DNA of 64,000 bases from Sweltsa coloradensis (Eukaryota > Arthropoda > Insecta > Plecoptera > Chloroperlidae). The DNA lies in assembly GCA_024449915.1 (NCBI GenBank), contig JAMZAV010000800.1:62001-126000 (forward strand), in the 5' to 3' direction. The translations under genes and the position numbers were made by a program. Below, piece after piece: positions 33,516 through 42,560 of the stretch; position 1 is the stretch's first letter; each line of letters opens with the position of its first letter. Under the pieces are notes generated by a model. The model was not told the origin of the DNA and did no database searches. It saw only the letters and a program-made list of their open reading frames with translations.

Positions 33516-34980
33516 TGTTACAACCAGTAAACTTATTTGCAACATACAATATAGTTTAATGTTTCTTAACTAGAAGACCACGGTCGCCATCAAAACATGC
33601 CCAAATCCCATTATAGGTGAAAAATCATCGCCCACTGCAACTTCCAACCCAACTTAGATGACCTTGATATACACGCGTGCTACATTAGACGCCCCTAACC
33701 TGTTGCAAACATGTTGATCTTCACAAGCTTCTATTTCAGGAGTAACCTTAACCCCTCCCTCCCCCTTCCCCTTTTAAATCAGCCCAGGCCCTAGCGACAC
33801 AAGGGCAAACATAATGAATTCACTCTTAATACACCCACAGAGTGGAAAATAATGCATAAATAAACTCCCTTAATTAAAAATGGCTGCCTGAGTAGGGAAA
33901 TTAATTCAAAATTAGATTACATTTTATTTTACAGGGGTCATTGATGTTTTACAAACACGGATCTTGTCAACATCACCCCTTGGAAAGAAGGTCTTGAGGG
34001 TGACCGAAATACGTGACACGAATATTATCTTGTTTCGCGAGCTCAACTTTTTTCCACAGGGCGTAAATTCATTTATTTTTTCCTCTCACCTCTTCCCATT
34101 TCCCACTCTTTTCTCTCTGGTTCTTATGGCCGACTCCGGTTCTTTTATTTACGTTACAACTTACAAGTTTCCCCAACAAATTTTTTTCTTTGTAACCTCT
34201 CTCAGTTAATCTTTTTCACGCATATTTAACTCGTGTGTACAAAGGCCTACCTATGAGATGGTGCGAGAAGCGAGAGATCAAATAATTGCTCTGTCAACAA
34301 ATTCAGATTTATACTTAAAGGGACGTTCACCAGATAAAACCAAAAGAATATACTTCATACAGGCCAGTATTATGTTTATGATGATAATGGTAGTTATGAT
34401 TAATTGAATGAGTTGTGAATTTTGTTAATTAAAACAATATATTTTAAATGTGAAAGTAAATATACCTAATTCATTGGACACCATTCCACCCACGGGCGAC
34501 GCCATGTACAACAAAGCTTATTCGGAACCACCTTAGAATGAAATAAATTATAATAAATAAGTCTCGTACTGACAAGTCGAACGATGCGGTGGTGGTGGGG
34601 AATATTAGTGTACCTTGACATGTAATAGGACTTAAACAATGCTACCATCAAAATCTTCCAATACCCTTGCTCTATCACTTCACATAATGAAAAAATAAAT
34701 TTTATGTGGTTCATTTACACAAAGTTGGGAAAGGAACTCGATAAAACACTAAAGAAAAAATAAACAAACTAACCTATTAATAGTTTTATATTGTTGAAAA
34801 CACTTCCGTCAGTAGAAAAAAGAAATAAGAAACTTCTGAACTACTTACTTACTCAAAACTTAAAACAACGTGTGTAAAACACTATAGATTATAATGCAAC
34901 TATAATTATAATGTTTTAATACAGAGTGGTGAAATGCAAAATACATAAAAACTAGTTTGGTGTGCAATAGGATACAAAAT
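33516..34980. other. Unannotated stretch
   Basis: No gene or repeat was supported. Confidence 0.4.
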
Positions 34981-35023
34981 GTATATATATAAACAAATCT
35001 GAAATTATATCACAGAAGTTTTC

Positions 35024-35048
35024 AATATATATATATATATATATATAT
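35024..35048 (+). repeat. (AT)n microsatellite
   Basis: About twelve AT units next to the foldback that follows. Confidence 0.85.
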
Positions 35049-35070
35049 GGATTCTTAGGCATTCAGGGCC

Positions 35071-35297
35071 GCTGGTAGATGTAGATGTGGATTCTGCGGT
35101 GATTTGCCCTGTGTTTTGAGTTGATGGCTCTAAAAAGAACCGTTCTTCTCGACGTTCGACTGCCGTCTGTCACAGACTCAGCATCGACTCCTGAAGATGG
35201 AAAGCCACAGCTTTTCGAAACGTCGAGAAGAACGGTTCTTTTTAGAGCCATCAACTCAAAACACAGGGCAAATCACAACATAATCCACATCTACATA
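35071..35297. mobile_element. Penelope-like foldback
   Basis: Arms 35071-35155 and 35218-35297 are near-perfect reverse complements (AGAACCGTTCTTCTCGACGT in the left arm). The loop of about 62 bases holds CTGAAGATGG, a hairpin and CGAAACGTCG, a layout repeated at 33.4 and 36.2 kb. The two 63- and 76-codon frames are mirror images and are not genes. Confidence 0.6.
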
Positions 35298-35304
35298 ATA
35301 TATA

Positions 35305-35496
35305 TGTTTAACCTTGGTTTTATAGTAGGCGACTATGACGCTGTTATGTAAGTACTTTAGACAGAAATTAAATAACCCCGGTGTAGTCACTTTTTTAATT
35401 TCTGTCTAAAGTACTAACATATATATACATATATGTTTAACCTTGGTTTTATAGTAGGCGACTATGACGCTGTTATGTTAGTACTTTAGACAGAAA
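35305..35496 (+). repeat. Direct repeat flanking a small palindrome
   Basis: A block of about 67 bases beginning TATGTTTAACCTTGG occurs at 35305-35371 and 35429-35496. Between them TACTTTAGACAGAAATTA is mirrored by TAATTTCTGTCTAAAGTA. Confidence 0.75.
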
Positions 35497-35755
35497 TCAA
35501 AAAGTGAATACACCGGGGATCGAACCCCGGACCTTGGCTTTCCGGGCCATGCTCTTACCAACTGAGCTATGCAGGCACCAATTTCATTCTATAATTAATT
35601 ATTATTACTAATTAATTAATATAAATATATAAACAGACAAAGAATAAGACAGAATTAAATTGGTGCCTACATAGCTCGTTTGGTAAGAGCATGGCCCGGA
35701 AAGCCAAGGTCCCGGGTTCGATCCCCGGTGTAGTCACTTTTTAATTTCTGTCTAA
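35482..35755. repeat. Inverted pair of tRNA-like elements
   Basis: Arms 35482-35587 (minus-reading) and 35651-35755 (plus-reading), about 105 bases each, surround an AT-rich loop of about 63 bases. Each holds a tRNA-like unit. In the right one the acceptor GCCTACA/TGTAGTC pairs 6 of 7, the D stem GCTC/GAGC and T stem CCGGG/CCCGG are perfect, and the T loop is TTCGATC. The anticodon loop CCGGAAA (GGA, serine) has C in place of U33, a short stem and no long variable arm, so neither is a credible functional tRNA. Confidence 0.65.
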
Positions 35756-35979
35756 ATATATATAGTCAAGCAAGAAATCATCCCACAAGTTCTGGTCAAG
35801 CAGACTAGCCTACTTCATCTAATCAATAACATGACATGTTTTTCTTAACATCTTTCCACATGTTATAATATTCCTGTTAGTTAACTTCTTTGCATTGCCT
35901 TGTTTATTATGTTTGTTTTATGTTATTATTGTGTTTTTGTTTCGTTTCCCTCTTGAAGTGTTTTTGTATATTGGGTTTT

Positions 35980-36060
35980 TTACTTGAGTTGCTTTACTGT
36001 CTTTGACAAAGATTGGTGAAATCCAGTCGAAACGTCGGATTAAATAATCAATATACGTGG
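35980..36060 (+). mobile_element. Penelope-like 3' motif
   Basis: CTTTGACAAAGATTGG, then a short hairpin, then CGAAACGTCGG, the same layout as at 33.4 and 35.2 kb. Confidence 0.4.
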
Positions 36061-36130
36061 TAAACCGAAAGAAGTAAATTTAATTATTTAAAGATGGTAA
36101 CATAACATATATATTATTATACACATATAT

Positions 36131-36477
36131 ATTATTCGACGAGCGTATTAAACTACTAACCGAGGTCTATATTTTAAGCACTTTCTTGAGTGAATTTTCG
36201 GAGACGTCCGTCTCCATCGTCAGACACTGGCACACTGGCAATCTCACTGTGTTTCCGGAGGCTTCCACCGTGTTTTTGTGCCCTAGTGACTTCTTCCCTG
36301 ACTAGATTGCGCCATATGGGGCTGAATTTTTTTGTGGCCTGGCTAATTACATTTTCAATGCATGACATGACTGCAGCTTCTTTTCTCTTCCTAATGTCGG
36401 CATTCTCTTCTTTTAAGATTATTTTAACCCCTTACCAGTTGATGTTTTCTGAAAATTCACACAGGTAAGTGTTTAAA
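36131..36477 (-). mobile_element. Penelope-like fragment
   Basis: On the minus strand CTGACGATGG, a 7-bp hairpin GGAGACG/CGTCTCC and GAAA occur at 36196-36223. They are followed by a 44-base end (36131-36174) that recurs inverted at 38848-38892. A 64-codon minus frame (36174-36368; PVSDDGDGRLRKFTQE) may be a remnant of its coding region. It is cut at 36478 by a CTAG element. Confidence 0.45.
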
Positions 36478-37110
36478 CTAGGAAAACGCTTAAGTCCCGC
36501 CGCGTTGTTGGATGAGCGTAATTGGTGAATTGAGCTGCCATGCGTTTTGCGGATTTTCTGTTGTTCTGTGAAAAAATCAGAACTTTGTTGAAATTTTTTT
36601 TTAATTAAATCAAATTAAATAAAAAATTAACTTATTTTTTTTAATTAATCGTAATTTTAAAAAAGGAAAAAATCGTAATATTAAAATTTTTATAAGAAAT
36701 AATTATTCGATTACGCACAAATTTTACACGAATATATTAATTCTTAAAATTAAGGTTCTGTGAAAAAATCATTATAATCGGATAAAGCATATAGGTGTTA
36801 TAAGTCGAAGAAATTTTTAAAAAAATCGAAAAAAATCGTAAAATTGCGATTTTCATGAGAAATAATTTTTCGATTGCGCTCAAAAACGTGGCAGTTCTTA
36901 GTTCAGAGATTTCGAAGGCCTCCATAAAATTTCATCGCAATCGGAGTATCGGTTTAGCCGGAATCGTGTTAACAGACAGACAAAAATACAGAAAGAAAGA
37001 AAGAAAGAAAGAAAGAAAAAAAAAAAAAAAAAAAACATTCCGGATTTTTTTCTCCAGTGTAGTGAAATGGAATCTTCGCTTCGCTCGCTACGCTCGCTAC
37101 GCTCATCCAA
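36478..37110 (+). mobile_element. CTAG element, copy 1 of the cluster
   Basis: It starts CTAGGAAAACGCTTAAGTCC and ends CTACGCTCATCCAA. In order inside are two monomers of about 161 bp, GTGGCAGTTCTTAG, TCGCAATCGGAGTATCGG, TTAACAGACAGACAAAAATA, a GAAA run with an A tract, and the CTTCGCTCGCTACGCTCGC direct repeats. Only artefact frames are present. Confidence 0.8.
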
Positions 37111-37234
37111 TAAATAAATAAATAAAAACAACTGGAAAAAGGTCACATTTTTCAAAGTTGTTTTGTGGGGAATTTAATGCATATCTGAGTCCATAATTAT
37201 ATTTAAATGAAGTCAAATTCACCATATTATGTAA
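37111..37234. other. Spacer between CTAG elements
   Basis: A short TAAATAAATA tail-like run is followed by 100 bases of unassigned sequence ending AGTAA. Confidence 0.5.
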
Positions 37235-37753
37235 CTAGGAAAACGCTTAAGTCCCGCCGCGTTGTTGGATGAGCGTAATTGGTGAATTTAGCTGCCATGT
37301 GTTTTGCGGATTTTCTGTTGTTCTGTGAAAAAATCAGAACTTTGTTGAAATTTTTTTTTAAAATTAAATCAAATTAAATAAAAAATTAACTTATTTTTTT
37401 TAATTAATCGTAATTTTAAAAAAGGAAAAAATAGTAATATTGAAATTTTCATAAGAAATAATTATTCGATTGCGCACAAATTTTACACGAATATATTAAT
37501 TCTTAAAATTAAGGTTCTGTGAAAAAATCATTATAATCGGATAAAGCATGTAGGAGTTATAAGTCGAAGAATTTTTTTAAAAATCGAAAAAAATCGTAAA
37601 ATTGCGATTTTCATGAGAAATAATTTTTCGATTGCGCTCAAAAACGTGGCAGTTCTTAGTTCAGAGATTTCAAAGGCCTCCATAAAATTTCATCGCAATC
37701 GGAGTGTCGGTTTAGCCGGAATCGTGTTAACAGACAGACAAAAATACAGAAAG

Positions 37754-37791
<38 letters not shown>

Positions 37792-37865
37792 ATTCCGGAT
37801 TTTTTTCTCCAGTGTAGTGAAATGGAATCTTCGCTTCGCTCGCTACGCTCGCTACGCTCATCCAA
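37235..37865 (+). mobile_element. CTAG element, copy 2
   Basis: It is over 95% identical by eye to copy 1, with the same ends and two monomers. The purine tract is a long A run (about 37755-37790) in place of GAAA repeats. Confidence 0.8.
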
Positions 37866-38050
37866 TAAACAAATGATTCGAATAACAATGTTACATGAGA
37901 TTGGTAGAGGTGCCGGGTAGACCTAAAACATTTTTAACTCCATAAGAATAGCATTGTTGGTGGATGTGCCGGGTAAAGCGAGAAAAGTTTTAGCCCCATA
38001 AGAATAGCATTGTTGGTGGAGGTGCCGGGTCCTTGATTTTATTATTTATA
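37866..38050 (+). repeat. 185-bp segment with three 16-base words (second locus)
   Basis: It matches 18602-18789 at about 95%. The words are at 37903 (one mismatch), 37959 (one mismatch) and 38015-38030 (exact), with the same 56-base period. It fills exactly the gap between CTAG copies 2 and 3. Confidence 0.85.
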
Positions 38051-38722
38051 CTAGGAAAACGCTTAAGTCCCGCCGCGTTGTTGGATGAGCGTAATTGGTG
38101 CATTGAGCTGCCATGTGTTACGCGGATTTTCTGTTGTTCTGTGAAAAAATCATTACTTAGTCGAAGATTTTTTTTTAATTAAATTAAATTAAATAAAAAA
38201 ATAACTTAATTTTTTTAATTAATCGTAATTTTTAAAAAAGAAAAAAATCGTAAAATTGCAATTTTCATAAGAAATAAATATTAGATTGCGCTCAAATTTA
38301 ACACGAATATATTAATTCATAAATTAAGGTTCTGTGAAAAAATAATTACAATAGGATAAAGCATGTAGGTGTAATAAGTCAAAGAATTGTTTTAAAAAAG
38401 AAAAAACACGTAAAATTTCGATTTCATGAGAAATAATTTTTCGATTACGCTCAAATTTCGCACGAATATCTTAATTCATGAAATTAAGGTTCTGCGAAAA
38501 AATCATTACAATCGGATAAAGCATGTAGGTGTTATGAGTCGAAGAAAGTTTTTAAAAATCGAAAAAAATCGTAAAATTGCGTTTTTTATGAGAAAAAATT
38601 TCCCGATTGCGCTCAAAAACGTGGCAGTTCTAAGTTCAGAGATTTCGAAGGCCTCCATGAAATTTCATCGCAATCGGAGTATCGGTTTAGCCGGAATCGT
38701 GTTAACAGACACACAAAAATAC

Positions 38723-38765
<43 letters not shown>

Positions 38766-38849
38766 AAAAAAAAACATTCCGGAATTTTTTCTCCAGTGTA
38801 GTGAAATGGAATCTTCGCTTCGCTCGCTACGCTCGCTACGCTCATCCAA
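38051..38849 (+). mobile_element. CTAG element, copy 3, three monomers
   Basis: Monomers start with CGTAAAATT at 38249, 38409 and 38570 (period 160-161). It has the same termini and purine tract (GAAA)n at about 38723-38772. The 146- and 108-codon frames are low-complexity artefacts. Confidence 0.8.
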
Positions 38850-38892
38850 ATATAGACCTCGGTTAGTAGTTAATACACTCGTCGAATAATAT
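38848..38892 (+). repeat. Inverted partner of 36131-36174
   Basis: About 44 bases (ATATAGACCTCGGTTAGTAG...) reverse-complement the sequence on the other side of the three-element cluster, so the whole 36.2-38.8 kb block lies between inverted repeats. Confidence 0.75.
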
Positions 38893-39466
38893 ATATCCGG
38901 GTCAAATAGCTTATTGGTTTCCAAAGGATGGTATTTCATTTATAGAATATGTCCTTTTAATAATGTAAAAAAATATCGGAGGATATGGTGGATAACATTC
39001 GTCAATTTGTTCAAAAAGTCTTCAACAAATCAACTTTTTCCGCGAACTGTTTGTAAAACCCAGATGCTCCCCCTCCCCCTCTTCACTCAATAAATGTTGT
39101 TAAATGCACTCGACACAGTTACGGAAAACAATTCCAAAGCTTCTTAGCTCGATCTTGAACTCGACGAGATAACTACGTACACCGCACTTCCTGTGTACCG
39201 AGCTTGACAATCAGGTCAATGGGACGAGCTTTTCAAGAGCTTGGCGAAGAACAAGTACCGGAACCAATTAGCTTCGAACTTCGAGATGATTTGATTGAAG
39301 CACTCGTCGTTCTTGTTAAACTAGTATTAAAGTGTATTTGACTTATGTTCATTAGAGAATAACCAGAGCATCACATTATTTATTGGTGTTTTAAACTAGG
39401 TATGTACTAAGAAGAAGGAATAACTAAGCATGACGTCAACAGAACCGTTGGCGGATTTAATGCGGA
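38893..39466. other. Unannotated stretch
   Basis: 39120-39300 has several CGAACTTCGAG / GAGCTTTTCAAGAGCTTGG short mirror words resembling 20740-20850. No element ends were found. Confidence 0.35.
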
Positions 39467-39474
39467 CATATTGG

Positions 39475-39999
39475 CAGTGTTGTGTCTAGATAATTTATTT
39501 TTTATCTAGATAAAGTTAAAGATAATTCTCTAAAAAGTTATTTAGATAAAATGAAAAATAAAATTCAGAAAATTATCTAGATAAAAGATAATAGATAAAA
39601 ATAATTATCTAGGTAATTTTATTTAGATAAAAGATAATAATCATTGAGATTCACAAGCTTTTTTAATATTTTTTTCCCCCAGCAATGTTTTCTTGTCAAT
39701 CGTAATATTTGTCGGACTTGACAAGTTGACATTACCCGGGTAAGCACAATAACAACTAGTAAAAGTATTTTTCATTTAAGAAAGTGATGAATTATTATAT
39801 TTTTGTCTACATTATTGTTTAATATTATTATCTAATAAATGCTGTCTACAAGCTTAAAAAGCTTAGATATGATACAATCTATTTTATTTTGAAAATAGAA
39901 AAAGATAACGTAAAAATCTTATCGACATAACATAATAAGTGATGGAGTTTATCTAAATAGATTATCTAGATAATTTTATCTAGAAATGTCACAACACTT
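39475..39999. mobile_element. Non-autonomous hAT element with perfect target duplication
   Basis: The ends CAGTGTTGTG and CACAACACTT are inverted with one mismatch, a typical hAT terminus. The flanks are an exact 8-base duplication CATATTGG (39467-39474 and 40000-40007). Both subterminal regions carry many TATCTAGATAA-like words, possible transposase-binding repeats. There is no transposase frame. Confidence 0.9.
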
Positions 40000-40007
40000 C
40001 ATATTGG

Positions 40008-41334
40008 TCAACTTTATACCACAATACATTGTAAAAAAACGTTAGAGAATTATAACACAATTTTATATCAGAAGTTATATGTATCTACTTCTCAAAATAC
40101 AAGGCCATCAGCAGTATCAAAATCTGTCTTGGCTCTTTCCATTACAAGTGTTGTACTATTTTCAAAACTAAGATTCAGTCTAAATTCCATTTTCCATTTT
40201 CCGTAGCAGTTCGTCAAATGTATCTTCTTTTTCAATGTTATCAGCATCATTATTATATCTGGTCCATCAACACAAAATACACAAATAATATAACTAAAAA
40301 TATGTTTTCCAAAAATTACAAAGTCCAAAATAAATAATTTAAAGTAATATTAAATAATTTCGATGTGATGGTAAGGGGAGTGGAAGGATGGCGGAGACCA
40401 TCAATATTACTTTTCCTCACAATATCCCTCTATTATTGTTTCATGTTTTGTTTGGAGGTAAATGTCAAACTAAAAAAAACCCATAGACGTCAAAAAAGAA
40501 GGTTGTATAGAATGTGGGTGGTTTGGTTTGCGATTCTCGGTAAGGGTGACACAACGCCCACAGTGAATTTATTTAATATGAGGGTCAAAGTGTGGGTGAA
40601 AGTTGACCTATTTTATGGCGCTCTCAAAGGAATGTTTTCTTCTTCCACGAAAGAGTCCAAAAAATCATTCTAGCTTCCGATAATTTCTTGGAAACGATTC
40701 TTTTATAAAATATGTTTAGAAATCATTTCTTCAAATTTCACTCTTAAGAACCTAAAAACATCTTTTGAACTTTCTAAGGCATTCAGCCACGTGTCTTATG
40801 TTCTTCAAGTTCTCTTCTCTGTTTATTCCATCAAAAATCCTTTTTTCAAAAATTAACTCACTTTATGAGAATTTCTTGAAAGCTGTGTTGTTTTGAAACG
40901 AGGAACAAAGAAAAGGGGGGGAATGGGGGATGGGGAGGTTCTGCTTCAGTTCTTTCAAAACACATATTCTGCGCAGCTCGAGTGTTTGCTTTACCTACAT
41001 TGCCAAGCTAGAAGAATAATAAATTGGAATGCTCGCTTGGATGTTTGTGTTTTTAACGGAAATTGCAGTTTTATGAAATAGTTTGCTTTAAAAGTTTGTT
41101 ATTTTAATTTTTCATAACCATCTGCCATATCCGGGCTCCCATCATTGTTCTGTGCTTCTTCTAAGTTGGAATTAAAGAAACAAACCTGTGTTTCGGCAGA
41201 ATTGCTGGCATGAAACACGTATACTATGGACCAAAGTAAATCAAAAGGTCTAGTGGTATCTACTATACCCAAACCTTGGTTAACTTCTGATCGAGGGTGT
41301 TGTACAGTAAAACAGTCACACACTGTTTAGAATA
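40008..41334. other. Mostly unannotated; one coding-like frame at the right edge
   Basis: A 74-codon minus frame (41099-41323; ends SPDMADGYEKLK) has an ordinary protein-like composition. It stops being readable where the CTAG element begins at 41335. No family was recognised, so it is noted and not called. Confidence 0.3.
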
Positions 41335-42123
41335 CTAGGAAAACGCTAAAGTCCCGCCGCGTTGATGGATGAGCGTTTTTGTAATTTTTTTGTTTGCGTT
41401 TTTTGCGTTTGTTTGCACTTTTCCTTTGCAAGTGCTTTTGAATGCATTGTAGGTGATTGTAGTCAAGTTTCTATTGTTACGTGTTAATTGGTATTATAAA
41501 CCTCAATAAACTCATATTAAAACCTTTATTTCTGTGGATTCTGGCTAATTTTTTTAACTTTTTCTTTCAAAAGATACTACATCACCATAACCTTAATGTC
41601 CATGTGAAATCTGAACGTTGTAGCCCCACCCGTTTGGTCAGAATCGGCCCGAATGGGACGAAAATATCGCTCATAAAAATTGAAAAACTTATATTAAAAC
41701 CTTTATTTCTATGAATTTCTGGCTAACTTTTTCAACATTTTCTTTCAAAAGGTACTACATCACCATAACCCTTAATGTCCATGTGAAATATGAAAAGTTG
41801 TAGCCCAACCCGTTTGGTCAGAATCGGACCAAATGTCACGAAAATAACTCACTAAAAATCGAAAAAAATCGTAAAAGTACGATATTCATGAGAAATATTT
41901 TTTCGATTGTACCCAAAAACAATACCCCCTCTAAGTTCAGAGAAAACGAAGGTCCCCCCTTCAATTTTCATCAAGATCGCATATGCCGTTTGCCGGAATC
42001 GAGCGAACAAACAGACGGAAAAAAAAAAAAAAAAAAAAAAAAAAACGCCCGAGCTAAATATTTTGGGGGGTCAGTGAAATTGAAGTCTTCGCTCCACTCG
42101 CTACGCTCGCTACGCTCATCCAA
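41335..42123 (+). mobile_element. CTAG element, divergent copy 4 with a different monomer
   Basis: The left end (CTAGGAAAACGCTAAAGTCC) and right end (CTACGCTCATCCAA) match the 36-38 kb copies. The core is instead two 177-bp monomers, starting with CTCATATTAAAACC at 41511 and CTTATATTAAAACC at 41688. A long A tract precedes a right part related to the other copies only in outline. Confidence 0.75.
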
Positions 42124-42316
42124 TTATACATCATTCACACACACATACACAATCCTCCCCGGACCAATAACTTGATCTCATGTCACAGTTGGTAATGTAA
42201 TAAGTATATGTTTAATTTCATCGATTGTATCAAGCATTTCAGCAGTTTGCAATCGTTCAATATATAAGCATTATTTAAAGCAAGCATTAAAAGAAGCATT
42301 ATTTAGCATTTATTTA

Positions 42317-42560
42317 CTAAGAAAACGCCAAAGTCGTTGCTAGACGAGGAAGCCATAGAGCCTGACACAACTAAATTAATTATGATCGTTTACTATATTT
42401 ATGAAACGGCATTATAGAACATGTAAAAATGCATAAAATACTATGTGCGGTAAGATTGCAAGGTTAACAATCCCCAAGCGGAATTTTGGGAAACTTTGAG
42501 CGTGCAAGATTCGGTATACCTTGGTCTCTGCAATGCATTCAACGCTTTACATTCAAAACA
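42317..42560 (+). mobile_element. MITE-1 end joined to a SINE-C fragment
   Basis: CTAAGAAAACGCCAAAGTCG (MITE-1 end) is followed after about 50 bases by SINE-C body blocks (GCAAGGTTAACAATCCCC and CTTTGAGCGTGCAAGATTCG). Confidence 0.55.

Noticed and set aside
35482..35755. Functional tRNA-Ser(GGA) genes
   Set aside because: C in place of U33, weak anticodon stem, acceptor mismatch and no long variable arm. They are arms of an inverted repeat.
36855..38939. Lysine- or phenylalanine-rich frames of 62-146 codons at 36.8-38.9 kb
   Set aside because: They are translations of the GAAA/A tracts and monomers of CTAG elements, repeated in each copy.
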